Shown here one piece after another: positions 6,289-14,969 of a stretch of DNA of 43,026 nt. The stretch is from a virus. The stretch covers positions 1-43,026 of IMG/VR virus record IMGVR_UViG_3300030328_005397. One strand, given 5' to 3'. Each line of letters opens with the position of its first letter. The first letter of the stretch is position 1. Position numbers and translations under genes: made by a program. The notes beneath the pieces were generated by a model, which searched no databases, was not told where the DNA came from, and was given only the letters and a program-made list of their open reading frames with translations.

Positions 6289-6646
6289 ATACATTTACGA
6301 ACACCCTGAAACCGGCGAGCAAGTTACTGTTTTGCAGAGCGTACACGAAGAACACGTGTACAATATTGATGGCGTAGATTACGATAGGGTTTACACAATC
6401 CCTAACGCCTCTATCGACACCAAAATAAATCCTCATTCAGCGAAAGATTTTCGCGAAAAAGCCAAAGGGTCTATCGGCGATTTATGGGATCAATCTGCCG
6501 AAGCCTCGGCCAAAAGAGAAGAACGTCATGGCCACGACCCAGTAAAGAAAAAGTTCTTCGAAGATTACTCTAAAAGCCGAAAAGGTGCGAAACACCCAAA
6601 AGACCCTAGCAGAAACACAGGCTCCAAAAATTTTACCATTGAATGA
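6281..6646 (+). CDS. FmdB-like small protein lacking the zinc cysteines
   Basis: The 121-aa protein starts MPEYIYEHPETGEQVTVLQSV, the layout of the FmdB/Zn-ribbon family (MPxYeYrC..CG..fe..qs), but the cysteine pairs are absent and it would not bind zinc in that way. Similar cysteine-free versions are known to me from large phages, function unknown. The second half is very basic and polar (RKGAKHPKDPSRNTGSKN). It uses a GTG start at 6281 behind a good GGAGGT ribosome-binding site at 6271, overlapping the glycosyltransferase end by 8 nt. It sits in the glycan run but need not act on sugars. Confidence 0.72.
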   Translation: MPEYIYEHPETGEQVTVLQSVHEEHVYNIDGVDYDRVYTIPNASIDTKINPHSAKDFREKAKGSIGDLWDQSAEASAKREERHGHDPVKKKFFEDYSKSRKGAKHPKDPSRNTGSKNFTIE

Positions 6647-7484
6647 TAAAATTATATTAATTAGTGACTTCTTTATTGATGACTTTGTAGGTGGAGCAGC
6701 TTTAAATGATGAAGAGATTTTTATTACTTTAAACAAACACTACGACGTACAAAAAATCAAAAGTCGCTACTTGTATCCGGGGTTCATTCAAGAGAACCTC
6801 GATTCTTTTTTTATAATATCCAACTTTTTTGGAATTAACCCCTCTATCCGCCAATCAATAGAGGACAATTGCAAATATATTCTTTACTGCCATGACTATA
6901 AGTTTGTGCAACACACCAACCCAGCTATATATCCTAATTTCATAGTTCCTCATAACGAACTTATAAACGTTTCATTTCATCAGAGAGCCAAAGCCATAAT
7001 TTGCCAAACGGCTTTTCAAAAAAATATTTACGATAAGAATTTAAACCTCCCCGAAAAAACAATCAATTTTTCTGGAAATTTGTGGTCGGATGCCCACTTA
7101 GAATTTATACAAGCGCTTTCTCATAACAAAAAAAATAATAAATACGCTGTTGTAGATTCTCCATACCCTCAAAAAGGAACTGCTCAGTCAATAAAGTTTT
7201 GCCAAGATAATAATTTAGATCTTGATGTGATAAAGAATCCGGATTACGAATGTTTTCTACAAACTCTCTCTGAATATTCTGGTTTAGCATTTCATCCATC
7301 GACCCCTGAAACATGTTGTCGCTTAGTTCTAGAGGCTAAAATGTTAGGCTTAGAAGTAGAAACTAATCAGTTAATCGGAGCTTCTTACGAGCCTTGGTAT
7401 GAAAAAAATGGTTTAGAACTGATAAATACTATGAGAAGCAAAAAAGAAGACCTAATAGAATTAATAAGAAATGTCAGACGGTAA
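6639..7484 (+). CDS. Glycosyltransferase-like protein (GT4-type C-terminal lobe)
   Basis: About 281 aa. After the first strand (KIILISDFF) there is FVGGAALNDEEI, the usual N-terminal acceptor loop of GT-B enzymes. The donor-side lobe ends with AFHPSTPETCCRLVLEAKMLGLEVETNQLIGA (cited in part: PETCCRLVLEAKMLG), the E-x7-E-like nucleotide-sugar-binding helix. The protein is shorter than most GT4 members (about 350 aa), so the first lobe is small. The start is uncertain: no in-frame ATG lies at the 5' end. The TTG at 6639 overlaps the previous stop by 8 nt and gives the cleanest N terminus; a GTG at 6585 would add 18 unlikely residues. Confidence 0.8.
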   Translation: MNDKIILISDFFIDDFVGGAALNDEEIFITLNKHYDVQKIKSRYLYPGFIQENLDSFFIISNFFGINPSIRQSIEDNCKYILYCHDYKFVQHTNPAIYPNFIVPHNELINVSFHQRAKAIICQTAFQKNIYDKNLNLPEKTINFSGNLWSDAHLEFIQALSHNKKNNKYAVVDSPYPQKGTAQSIKFCQDNNLDLDVIKNPDYECFLQTLSEYSGLAFHPSTPETCCRLVLEAKMLGLEVETNQLIGASYEPWYEKNGLELINTMRSKKEDLIELIRNVRR

Positions 7485-8202
7485 AATAACAGTAATTTTA
7501 AATGGATACAAACGCCCCCATGCTTTAACGCCTCAAATGGAGGCGCTAAAGAGACAAACCATTAAGCCAGATATGGTTATGTTTTGGCAGAATAAAGACA
7601 GTGATGTACGTTTTGATTACTCAGTCTTATCCAACTGTGTAGTAACTACCAATAATGCAAACTTTGGCGTTTGGGCTCGGTTTGCATATGCACTCAACGC
7701 GACTACTGAGTATGTTTGCGTTTTTGACGACGACACAATCCCCGGACCTAAGTGGTTAGAGAATTGCTTAGAAACCATTAAAACTAATGAAGGTTTGTTG
7801 GGTACTATTGGAGTTATATTTAATGATGAAAATTATATTAGTTACGATAGGTGGGGATGGTCTAACCCTAACGAAGTCACAACTAGAGTAGATATAGTAG
7901 GCCATAGCTGGTTCTTCAAAAGGGAATGGTTGGGAGCTTTCTGGAGGGAGGCTCCAATACCTGAAAGTAGAATATGCGGTGAAGATATGTATTTTTCGTA
8001 CGCCATTCAAAAACATTTAGGTCTCAATACCTACGTGCCACCTCATCCTGAAAAAGATAGAGATATGTGGGGCTCTAATCCTACTTTAGCTTATCAATAC
8101 GGCGTAGACAAAAACGCGATATCTGTTAATTACCACGGATCGCATTTTGGAGACGCTTTAAAATCAACCATTAAGAAAGGATTTAAGTTAATAAAGTCGT
8201 GA
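7471..8202 (+). CDS. Glycosyltransferase, GT-A fold (GT2-like)
   Basis: This 243-aa protein has the GT-A pattern: ITVILNGYKRPHALTPQ at the N terminus (the first beta strand and nucleotide-binding loop), then YVCVFDDDTIPGPKWL at about 80-95, where the Asp triplet is the metal-binding DxD motif. GHSWFFKREWL and 'RICGEDMYFSYAIQKHLGL' (about 160-180) supply the usual second acidic motif (ED), the likely catalytic base. It transfers a sugar from a nucleotide donor; donor and acceptor are unknown. It overlaps the genes on both sides by 14 and 4 nt. Confidence 0.87.
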   Translation: MSDGKITVILNGYKRPHALTPQMEALKRQTIKPDMVMFWQNKDSDVRFDYSVLSNCVVTTNNANFGVWARFAYALNATTEYVCVFDDDTIPGPKWLENCLETIKTNEGLLGTIGVIFNDENYISYDRWGWSNPNEVTTRVDIVGHSWFFKREWLGAFWREAPIPESRICGEDMYFSYAIQKHLGLNTYVPPHPEKDRDMWGSNPTLAYQYGVDKNAISVNYHGSHFGDALKSTIKKGFKLIKS

Positions 8203-9203
8203 AAAAAATATTGATATGTTATGGCACTAGGCCAGAGTATATTAAAATAGAACCTATAATTCTTCACGAGTTATCACAATGGCATAATATACGAACTTTA
8301 TTTACTGGTCAGCATAAAGATATAGGTAAAGGGACTGTCAAGCCGGATTACGCATTTGAGATGCACGACAGCGCTCCTAACCGTCTTAATTCTATTATTT
8401 CCAGTATAACCGGGTCTTATTCCTTAGATCAAGTCCTAGAGGACGGTTTTACTCACGTGTTAGTCCAAGGAGACACAGCCTCGGCTTTTACTTGTGCTCT
8501 ATCCGCTTTCAACAAAGGCTTAAAAGTCATACATTTAGAGGCAGGTTTACGCACTTACGATAAAAACCACCCTTACCCTGAAGAAGTTTATAGGCAATGT
8601 ATATCAAGGATTGCAGATATACATCTTTGTGCCACTAAATCAAATAAAACGAACTTGCTAAAAGAAATAACTCAAGGTGAAATACATATTGTAGGCAACA
8701 CAGTGCTAGACCATCTTCAAGATATTCCCACAAGCTACAACAACGATGTTCTTATTACCTTACATCGCAGAGAAAATCATAAGTCAATTCCTTTTTGGTA
8801 TTCTCAAATAGAGGACATTGCTCAAGATAATCCGGATTTAAATTTTATTTTTGTGTCTCACCCAAATCCAAACTCGAGATGCGTTCTTAAAAAAGGCTTA
8901 ACCAATGTCTCAACGGTTGACCCTATGAGCCATGCATATTTTATAAAAAGAGTTTCTGCATGTAGGTTTTTAATTAGTGACAGCGGCGGAGTTCAAGAGG
9001 AAGCTTCCTTTCTTAAAAAGAGGGTCATTGTATGCAGGGAAACAACAGAAAGACCTGAAGCTCTCGACTCATTCAATCACCTTTGCAAAAAGGTAGGAGA
9101 CTTACCTGAAATTTTTAATAAAGTAAAAGAAAACTACATCCCTACTTCAGAATGTCCATTTGGAGATGGTAAATCTGCCGAAAAGATCTTACAGGTTATA
9201 TGA
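8199..9203 (+). CDS. wecB: UDP-N-acetylglucosamine 2-epimerase (non-hydrolysing)
   Basis: The 334-aa protein converts UDP-GlcNAc to UDP-ManNAc, the precursor of ManNAcA-containing glycans. It shows the GT-B-like epimerase signature: CYGTRPEYIKIEPI at the start (the usual G-T-R-P-E-x-I-K), FTGQHKD (about 45), LVQGDTASA (about 93), HLEAGLRTYDKNHPYPEE (about 114-131), TLHRRENH (about 188), and SDSGGVQEEASFLKKRV (about 260-276). All motifs carrying catalytic Asp/Glu/His residues are present. It is slightly shorter than bacterial WecB (about 370 aa). The GTG start at 8199 overlaps the previous stop (GTGA). The UDP-sugar dehydrogenase at 15738 could oxidise its product. Confidence 0.94.
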   Translation: MKKILICYGTRPEYIKIEPIILHELSQWHNIRTLFTGQHKDIGKGTVKPDYAFEMHDSAPNRLNSIISSITGSYSLDQVLEDGFTHVLVQGDTASAFTCALSAFNKGLKVIHLEAGLRTYDKNHPYPEEVYRQCISRIADIHLCATKSNKTNLLKEITQGEIHIVGNTVLDHLQDIPTSYNNDVLITLHRRENHKSIPFWYSQIEDIAQDNPDLNFIFVSHPNPNSRCVLKKGLTNVSTVDPMSHAYFIKRVSACRFLISDSGGVQEEASFLKKRVIVCRETTERPEALDSFNHLCKKVGDLPEIFNKVKENYIPTSECPFGDGKSAEKILQVI

Positions 9204-10108
9204 AGGTAACTGTCACAGGAGGAAGAGGTTTTATAGGGAGTCATTTTGTTGAAGCTGCACTCGAGCGAGGCTGGAAGGTGCATGATATAGACAAAATGGG
9301 TTACGCTTCTCATAGAACTCTACCTTGGGATAAGAATCCTAACTACTCATTAACACACGCTAATATAGCAAATGTTAGGCATATACCCACATGTAATATA
9401 TTGATAAATTTTGCCGCTGAAAGTCATGTAGATAACTCTATAACTAATTGTGCCCCTTTTATTGAGTCGAATGTCAACGGAGTCCACAATTTATTAGAAC
9501 TAGTAAGAGTGACCCCTAAATACAAAAGGCCATTATTTTTTCATATTAGTACGGATGAAGTATATGGAGATATAGAAGAAGGCTCTTTTAAAGAAACAGA
9601 TAAGCTTAATCCTAGTAACCCTTACTCAGCGACAAAAGCTTGCTCTGAGATGTTAATAAATTCTTATCATAGAACTTACGGAGTTGACTACGTAATGACT
9701 AGGAGTGGTAATAATTATGGAGCTCGTCAATACGAGGAGAAGTTGATTGCTAAATGTATATCTTGCTTAAGAGATGGTGAAAAAATACCTGTTCACGGAG
9801 ACGGTTCCTACGTAAGGGATTGGACATATGTTAAGGATAATGTGGATGGGATCATGAGTATTATTGATAAAAAGATAAAAAATCAATGCTTCAATATAGC
9901 CGCTAATAATTACATACAAAATATAGATGTAGTTCGGGCTATTATAAAAACTTTTAATAAAACGGACGAAGAGATACAATTTGTTGAAGATAGATGGGGC
10001 CAAGATATTCGATACTCGGTAGATACATCGAAGATAACAAAAGCTACAGGATGGAAACCTAAATATTTTTACGGCTTAAATTTAGATTTTATAAATGAAA
10101 AGTTATAA
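9200..10108 (+). CDS. rmlB: dTDP-glucose 4,6-dehydratase-like NAD-dependent enzyme
   Basis: The 302-aa short-chain dehydrogenase has a Rossmann motif, TGGRGFIGSHF (5-15), then NFAAESHVDNSI (about 70-81) and HISTDEVYGD (about 114-123). STDEVYGD is the diagnostic active site of dTDP-glucose 4,6-dehydratases (Thr, Asp, Glu). NPYSATKACSE provides the Tyr-x3-Lys pair, and RDWTYVKDNVDGI is the usual substrate-binding strand. It would make a nucleotide-linked 4-keto-6-deoxy sugar, the substrate for the aminotransferase (11275) and acetyltransferase (10895) close by. UDP-GlcNAc-type substrates are possible. It overlaps the next gene by 14 nt. Confidence 0.88.
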   Translation: MKVTVTGGRGFIGSHFVEAALERGWKVHDIDKMGYASHRTLPWDKNPNYSLTHANIANVRHIPTCNILINFAAESHVDNSITNCAPFIESNVNGVHNLLELVRVTPKYKRPLFFHISTDEVYGDIEEGSFKETDKLNPSNPYSATKACSEMLINSYHRTYGVDYVMTRSGNNYGARQYEEKLIAKCISCLRDGEKIPVHGDGSYVRDWTYVKDNVDGIMSIIDKKIKNQCFNIAANNYIQNIDVVRAIIKTFNKTDEEIQFVEDRWGQDIRYSVDTSKITKATGWKPKYFYGLNLDFINEKL

Positions 10109-10904
10109 AAAAGAATTCGATAAACTTTTAAATTTAGTAAAGAGCGAAACTCCTTTTGCTTTTTCTAGATTTTCGGATGGAGAAGTTACCGTACTTAGAA
10201 ACAAAACTGTAGTTTTAGCGGAAGATCATTTTATTCAAGGCGATATTCATGGGTCTAGTAAGATTTATGCAAATAGCTACATGCCCGAAGAGCAAAAAAG
10301 TTTTATACCTGAGAAAAATAAAAAACAACACTGCAAATTGATAGACGCTTTTCTCTTCCGAAAAGAAAATTACATAAAAGGTATACCCGGCCAAAATAGT
10401 TTAGACGGCGGAGAGTCGTGGAAATTTTGTACTGAACTATACGGCACAGAAGACTGGGAAAATTTATCTTTTTCTAATGTCATGATAAACGGTAATTATA
10501 GCAGGTTTATTAACGAAATGCTACCGCTGTTTACTCAACGTGACATTGTTTTAGTAGCTAACGAGAACTCAAAGTTAGATAAATTACCATTTGACGTTAA
10601 AAAGTTTTTTCCAATTGGGACCAATTGCATGGTTAATAATTTTGATCTGCCTGAAAAAATTAGTGAGTGGATAAAAGAAAATAATATATCCAATCATTTA
10701 TTTCTTTTTTCTGCCGCTTCGCTTAGTAATTTTTTATGTTATGATCTTTTTAAGAATCATGACAATAATCAATATATGGATATAGGTTCTTCGCTTGGCC
10801 CGTTGCTCCAGCTCGAAGGCTGGAAGTCCAGTAGGACTTATTTATTAGCTTATTGGGGAAATGTTGACCACCCAGTACTTCATGAGGAAGACGTATGGAA
10901 TTAG
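10095..10904 (+). CDS. Probable GT-D-fold glycosyltransferase (DUF1792-like)
   Basis: In this 269-aa protein, FAFSRFSDGEVTVLRNKT near residues 21-38 has the R-x-x-D-G-E core of the GT-D family (seen in streptococcal serine-rich-repeat glycosylation), where the Asp and Glu bind metal and nucleotide sugar. MDIGSSLGPLL near 228-238 matches that family's C-terminal 'iDiGs.lg' strand. In between are NVMINGNYSRFINEM and IVLVANENSK (about 150-160), a Rossmann-like strand. I infer sugar transfer, with lower certainty than for the neighbouring enzymes, since I compare from memory only. It overlaps both neighbours by 14 and 10 nt. Confidence 0.65.
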   Translation: MKSYKKEFDKLLNLVKSETPFAFSRFSDGEVTVLRNKTVVLAEDHFIQGDIHGSSKIYANSYMPEEQKSFIPEKNKKQHCKLIDAFLFRKENYIKGIPGQNSLDGGESWKFCTELYGTEDWENLSFSNVMINGNYSRFINEMLPLFTQRDIVLVANENSKLDKLPFDVKKFFPIGTNCMVNNFDLPEKISEWIKENNISNHLFLFSAASLSNFLCYDLFKNHDNNQYMDIGSSLGPLLQLEGWKSSRTYLLAYWGNVDHPVLHEEDVWN

Positions 10905-11278
10905 TAGAATGTAGTAATTTACCCGGAGACCACTGGTACGGTATTCTTGATATTAGGAATGATAACAGAGAAGGCTTTGGAGACCCTAGTATAATACCAA
11001 CAGCAACTCATCATGCCTATATGTTTAAAAACTTTTCCAATTACTTAGTGTGCGTTGATAGCGGCGAAGTGATAGGCTTTATAGGTCATGTTGAAAATGA
11101 TATAAGACTAGCTACAAAGAAAACACATCAAAATAAAGGTGTCGGTAAGTTTATGGTCGAGGCTTTCATGGAAAAATTTCCAAATTCTTTCGCTAAGGTT
11201 AAAATTGACAACGAAGCAAGTAGGAGACTGTTTGAAAGCTGCGGGTTCCGTAAGAAATATTATATATTAGAGAAGTGA
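10895..11278 (+). CDS. GNAT-family N-acetyltransferase
   Basis: The 127-aa protein has the acetyl-CoA motif A in the form QNKGVGKFMVEAFMEK (about 90-105; the Q/R-x-x-G-x-G/A pattern) and motif B in NEASRRLFESCGFRKK (about 107-122), where the Asn and the final Gly-Phe are typical. The central strands VIGFIGHVEND precede motif A. Small GNAT proteins in sugar loci often acetylate an amino group made by a DegT-type aminotransferase. Such a gene starts 4 nt inside its end (11275), and an RmlB-like dehydratase is two genes upstream, so a dehydrate-aminate-acetylate route is a reasonable inference. Confidence 0.85.
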   Translation: MELVECSNLPGDHWYGILDIRNDNREGFGDPSIIPTATHHAYMFKNFSNYLVCVDSGEVIGFIGHVENDIRLATKKTHQNKGVGKFMVEAFMEKFPNSFAKVKIDNEASRRLFESCGFRKKYYILEK

Positions 11279-11880
11279 GAAATCCTTTTGAGATAGTTGA
11301 GTGGTTTGAGGAAGCTATAGCAGAATACACGGGAGCTCCGTACGCTATTGCTTGCGATAGCTGCACTGACGCTATTTTTCTTTGTTGCAAGTATTGCGAA
11401 GTTCAAGGCTCTACTGTAACAATACCTTCTCGTACATATGTATCACCGCCTCAATCTATATTACAAGCTGGTGCTAGAGTTGAATTCGAAGATATTGAAT
11501 GGAGCGGTATTTACCAATTAAAACCACACCCAATTTATGATGCGGCGAAAAGGCTAACGTCAAACATGTATATACCGGGTTCTTATATGTGTTTATCCTT
11601 TCACCACAAGAAGCCGCTTAAAATAGGAAAGGGTGGTATGATACTTACAGATGATGAAAAAGCTGTAGAAACCATAAGAAGACTAAGGTACGAAGGAAGA
11701 ACAATAGGTGTACCTTTTCAAGATGATGATTTGGGAGATGGCGGATGGAATATGTATATGACTCCTGAGCAAGCGGCCAGAGGGCTAACCCTGTTGATGG
11801 CTTACCCCCAACATGCAGAAGACCAAATAGAAGACCCTCCCTACAGAGACTTGCGGACTTTTAATTTGTTTAAAAAATAA
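11275..11880 (+). CDS. Short DegT/DnrJ/EryC1-family aminotransferase
   Basis: PLP-dependent sugar aminotransferase family. The 201-aa protein covers the core fold only: AIACDSCTDAIFLCCK (the cofactor-phosphate loop), IPSRTYVSPPQSILQAGARVEF (cited in part: YVSPPQSILQAGA), IYDAAKRL with the Asp (89) that pairs with the pyridine nitrogen, and SFHHKKPLKIGKGGMILTDD with the Schiff-base Lys at 112 or 113. Usual family members are about 370 aa, so the C-terminal domain is missing or very short; the end is a clean stop followed by the next gene in TAATG overlap, not a visible frameshift. Similar short forms may be a phage subfamily. The start is GTG at 11275, overlapping the acetyltransferase. Confidence 0.82.
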   Translation: MRNPFEIVEWFEEAIAEYTGAPYAIACDSCTDAIFLCCKYCEVQGSTVTIPSRTYVSPPQSILQAGARVEFEDIEWSGIYQLKPHPIYDAAKRLTSNMYIPGSYMCLSFHHKKPLKIGKGGMILTDDEKAVETIRRLRYEGRTIGVPFQDDDLGDGGWNMYMTPEQAARGLTLLMAYPQHAEDQIEDPPYRDLRTFNLFKK

Positions 11881-12776
11881 TGATAACTTTTTTAGAATTG
11901 GGCTCTTTCGGGAGATTAGGAAACCAGCTGTTTCAATACGCTGCCCTGAAGGCCTTAGGTCTGGCAAATGGATATGAAGTAAAAATACCTCACCCTTCTG
12001 CAAAAGAATGGCACGGTCAAAAATGTTTCTTAGATCAATTTAATATCAATTCACCCTACATCGAAAAGAATGACCTTGAGTCTCTTAAATATTTATATAT
12101 TGAGAAAAACCCTGATAAATTAGATGAAAATTTTTTCTCTACCCCCAACCATACTAATATACAGGGATATTTTCAAAATTTATTTTATTTTGAAAAATTT
12201 AACAATCAAATCAAAAAGGAACTTACCCCAAAAGATTACTTATTATTAGAAGCCCAAGAGAATATTAAAAAAATTAAAAAAGAATATCCTCACTACGAAA
12301 TAGTTTCAGTTCACATGAGGAGAGGAGATCTCGTGGACATGGAGCATAGAAAATCTGCCGAAAACTTATTTGGCAGTAATAATGGAGATTTAAAAAAAGA
12401 TTCATATTGGGCAAAATATTTTTTACAAGCCTCTAAATCTTTTAAAAACAAAAAAGTAAAATTTTTAGTTTTTTCTGGAGGTCAAAGAGGTAATGAAGAT
12501 AACACTAAAGATATCTCTTGGTGCAAAGACAATCTTAAGGATGATCACTTTATTTTTTCTGAGGGAAATAGCCCCATGCAAGATTTTTCTTTGATTATGT
12601 CTTGCGATCATAATATATTATCTCCGGGAAGCTCTTTCGGCTGGTGGGCGGCTTACCTTAACAAAAATGATTTTAAAACCGTTATAGCGCCCTTTGAATA
12701 TCATCCAGATGAAATAGACAAGCCTCATAAAGCAGGTTTTTATCCTAAAAATTGGAAAATTTTATCTCAAATATGA
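11880..12776 (+). CDS. Alpha-1,2-fucosyltransferase-like glycosyltransferase (GT11)
   Basis: The 298-aa protein has the GT11 signature set: GRLGNQLFQYAALKALGL (11-28), HMRRGDLV (145-152, the conserved HxRRGD that binds GDP-fucose) and the C-terminal SPGSSFGWWAAYL (about 250-262). The length matches bacterial members such as WbsJ and FutC. These enzymes transfer fucose from GDP-fucose, usually in alpha-1,2 linkage. The island also contains Gmd (19625), and a phosphomannomutase lies at 42236, so part of the donor pathway is in the same genome. The next gene overlaps by 4 nt (ATGA). Confidence 0.92.
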   Translation: MITFLELGSFGRLGNQLFQYAALKALGLANGYEVKIPHPSAKEWHGQKCFLDQFNINSPYIEKNDLESLKYLYIEKNPDKLDENFFSTPNHTNIQGYFQNLFYFEKFNNQIKKELTPKDYLLLEAQENIKKIKKEYPHYEIVSVHMRRGDLVDMEHRKSAENLFGSNNGDLKKDSYWAKYFLQASKSFKNKKVKFLVFSGGQRGNEDNTKDISWCKDNLKDDHFIFSEGNSPMQDFSLIMSCDHNILSPGSSFGWWAAYLNKNDFKTVIAPFEYHPDEIDKPHKAGFYPKNWKILSQI

Positions 12777-13585
12777 ATTATTTAGTTTTAGGTTCATCAG
12801 GACAAGTAGGAGCAGCTTTAACTAGTTTTCTAAAAGCTGAAGGAGAAAATGTTATAGAGTTTGATTTGGTTAACGGGTTTCATCAAGACCTACGCACAGA
12901 AGGTATGGTAAACCACGCTATAGAAATGGCGGATTTTGTTTTCTTTTTAGCTTTTGACGTGGGAGGATCACGTTATCTAAGTAAATATCAGCATGACTTC
13001 AAATTTATAGATAACAACACATCTCTACAGCTTTATACTTTTAGACAGCTTAAAAAATATAATAAACCTTTTATTTATGCATCTTCTCAAATGTCTAGCA
13101 TGGGGTTTTCTCCTTATGGATCTTGCAAGGCTATAGGTGAAGCTTTTACAAAAAGTTTAAATGGCTTAATAGTCAAATTTTGGAACGTATATGGCCTAGA
13201 GCATAATAAAGAGAAATTTCACGTCATAACCGACTTTATAAACAAAGCGCGAAATGAAAATGAAATAAATATGCTCACTTCTGGGGAAGAAGAAAGGCAG
13301 TTCCTCTACTCCAAAGACTGTAGTGAATGTTTATACAATTTATCAAAGTTATACGACGAAATATCGAGAAGCGAAGACCTTCATGTGACAAGCTTCAAGT
13401 GGACTAAAATCTTAGATATAGCAAATTTTATTTCATCTCATTTTGAAAACTGTCCTGTTAATGTCTCTAAAAATTCAGACTCAGTTCAAATGGGAGTGAG
13501 GAATGAACCAAATGAAACTATACTTAAATACTGGCAACCTAAAACAGATATAAACACAGGGATAAAAAATATAATAAACTCATGA
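12773..13585 (+). CDS. NAD-dependent sugar epimerase/dehydratase (extended SDR)
   Basis: This 270-aa protein has a Rossmann loop GSSGQVGAAL (residues 7-16), then YASSQMSSMGFSPYGSCKAIGEAF (in part: SPYGSCKAIGE), which provides the catalytic Ser and the Tyr-x3-Lys pair, and FWNVYGLEHNKEKFH, like the R-x-N-V-Y-G-p segment of extended SDRs. ERQFLYSKDCSECL corresponds to the usual 'R.f.yv.D...a' strand. The acidic residues that distinguish dehydratase from epimerase are not clear, so the substrate is unknown. As Gmd is present without an obvious GDP-fucose synthase, this is one candidate for that step. The ATG at 12773 overlaps the previous stop; a TTG 21 bases upstream is less likely. Confidence 0.83.
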   Translation: MNYLVLGSSGQVGAALTSFLKAEGENVIEFDLVNGFHQDLRTEGMVNHAIEMADFVFFLAFDVGGSRYLSKYQHDFKFIDNNTSLQLYTFRQLKKYNKPFIYASSQMSSMGFSPYGSCKAIGEAFTKSLNGLIVKFWNVYGLEHNKEKFHVITDFINKARNENEINMLTSGEEERQFLYSKDCSECLYNLSKLYDEISRSEDLHVTSFKWTKILDIANFISSHFENCPVNVSKNSDSVQMGVRNEPNETILKYWQPKTDINTGIKNIINS

Positions 13586-14703
13586 AGAAAGTTCTTGTAG
13601 CTGGTTTTTTTGATTTATTCCACAGTGGTCATGCCCGCTTTTTAGAAGAAGCATCGTCTTATGGCGAGGTAAGCGCTGTTGTTGGCTCTGATGAAAATTC
13701 ATTGATAAATAAAGGTAAACGGCCAGTATACACCCAAAAAGAAAGATGCTATATACTATCTTCCTTAAAGTTTGTATCAAAGGTTTTTTCACCCGAAGAC
13801 TGCACTCCATTAAACTTTGCTAGCCTTCTAGAATCCCATAACATATTCATAGTTAACGAAGACGGACACACAGAAGAAAAACAAAATTTATGTGAATCGA
13901 AAGGGGTGGAATACATAGTCTTGAAAAGAGAGCCTTTAAACGGCCTCAAACGAAACTCAAGCACTTCCATAAAAGAACAGATAAATCTTATACCTCAAAG
14001 ACTCGATATAGTAGGGTTTTTTGACCAAAAACTATTAAACTCAGTTTATCCGGGGTCAGTAATATTAGCCAATATAAAACCCATTCACGCAGAAGAACGT
14101 TCGGGGCTTTCTTCTTCTACTACAAAAATTATAAATAAGATTTTTGGGCCGTGCTTGCCAAAGCATTTAGCGCCAATAGAATTAGCTAAAATTGTTTTTG
14201 CTATAGAAAACCCACCCGACAGAAAATACATTTCGGGAGTAGTTGATCAGTTAGGTATTTGTTTACCGGGTATAAACCGCCTACATTTTAAAAATGAATA
14301 TTTTCCAAGCGTCGTTGAAGAGTCTTTAATAGAGACGAGAAGATGGCTAAGTAAATACACCTATCTAAAACAAACAAAACCTCGACCCAAAAACTATGAG
14401 GTTTTTGACGGTAGAGAGAATTTAAACAACCTTAATGTTAGAAATCTCGCTGAGTTAGGGGAGAAAGTTTGGTTATCAATACAAGATAAAGATATATTTT
14501 CTTTAGGAAAGTTTTTGAACGAAACGCATCAAGCTCAAAAGACAATGATCCCGGGTTATGAGAGTGATTACGCTCGTGATATTTTAAAAGATTTAGAGTC
14601 CAATCATTTCGGAGTAAAGCTCATGGGCGCAGGGGGATACGGATACGCTTTAGTATTAAGCGATAATCCTGACGAAGATTTTATAAAAGTAGAAATCACT
14701 TAA
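13582..14703 (+). CDS. Fused cytidylyltransferase-like and GHMP sugar kinase
   Basis: This 373-aa protein joins two activities. Residues 1-131 are a TagD/RfaE-type nucleotidyltransferase: GFFDLFHSGHARFLEEA with the HxGH signature at 14-17, then KRNSSTSIKEQ, the usual R-x-x-S-T-S/T-x-I motif. Residues about 137-373 resemble D-glycero-D-manno-heptose 7-phosphate kinases (HddA type): RLDIVGFFDQ, a phosphate-binding SGLSSSTTKI (174-183), YISGVVDQLGICLPGINRL (216-234, compare GGKQDQ..A..GGlN), and KLMGAGGYGYALVL (346-359), the C-terminal GHMP glycine motif. The kinase part is compact, with little sequence between its first strand and motif 2. It probably phosphorylates a sugar at C1 and then attaches a nucleotide. 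Which sugar is unknown; a heptose is suggested only by the family. Confidence 0.8.
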   Translation: MKKVLVAGFFDLFHSGHARFLEEASSYGEVSAVVGSDENSLINKGKRPVYTQKERCYILSSLKFVSKVFSPEDCTPLNFASLLESHNIFIVNEDGHTEEKQNLCESKGVEYIVLKREPLNGLKRNSSTSIKEQINLIPQRLDIVGFFDQKLLNSVYPGSVILANIKPIHAEERSGLSSSTTKIINKIFGPCLPKHLAPIELAKIVFAIENPPDRKYISGVVDQLGICLPGINRLHFKNEYFPSVVEESLIETRRWLSKYTYLKQTKPRPKNYEVFDGRENLNNLNVRNLAELGEKVWLSIQDKDIFSLGKFLNETHQAQKTMIPGYESDYARDILKDLESNHFGVKLMGAGGYGYALVLSDNPDEDFIKVEIT

Positions 14704-14969
14704 TGAAAAAATGGGAACCGCCAACTGATACCTCTGATTCCTTAAATCATTTAAGAGACATGCTGCTGTTTCATGCGAATGGGAAAGCAGACATGATGAA
14801 ATACTTGAAAGAAGTCATATTGATATGCAAAGAATTCAAGTTTGATAAAGATGTTTACGGGCACGGCGGAAGCGCTGCCACATTTGACGCCCTCGATGTT
14901 ATTAAAAAAATAGAGAATACGTGCACTAAAGCATACAAGATAGGAGCGCATAAACCAATAAAGCAATGA
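14703..14969 (+). CDS. Orphan protein, 88 aa
   Basis: This short mixed-charge protein is mostly helical in character ([21 protein letters not shown], then [11 protein letters not shown] and [15 protein letters not shown]). It contains a Gly-rich loop GHGGSA near residue 54, three cysteines and no signal peptide. The TAATG overlap with the fused kinase upstream and ATGA overlap with the methyltransferase downstream place it inside the sugar operon. I do not recognise it. The GHGGSA loop raises the idea of a small partner or regulator of the sugar enzyme before it, but this is speculation. Confidence 0.68.
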   Translation: MKKWEPPTDTSDSLNHLRDMLLFHANGKADMMKYLKEVILICKEFKFDKDVYGHGGSAATFDALDVIKKIENTCTKAYKIGAHKPIKQ

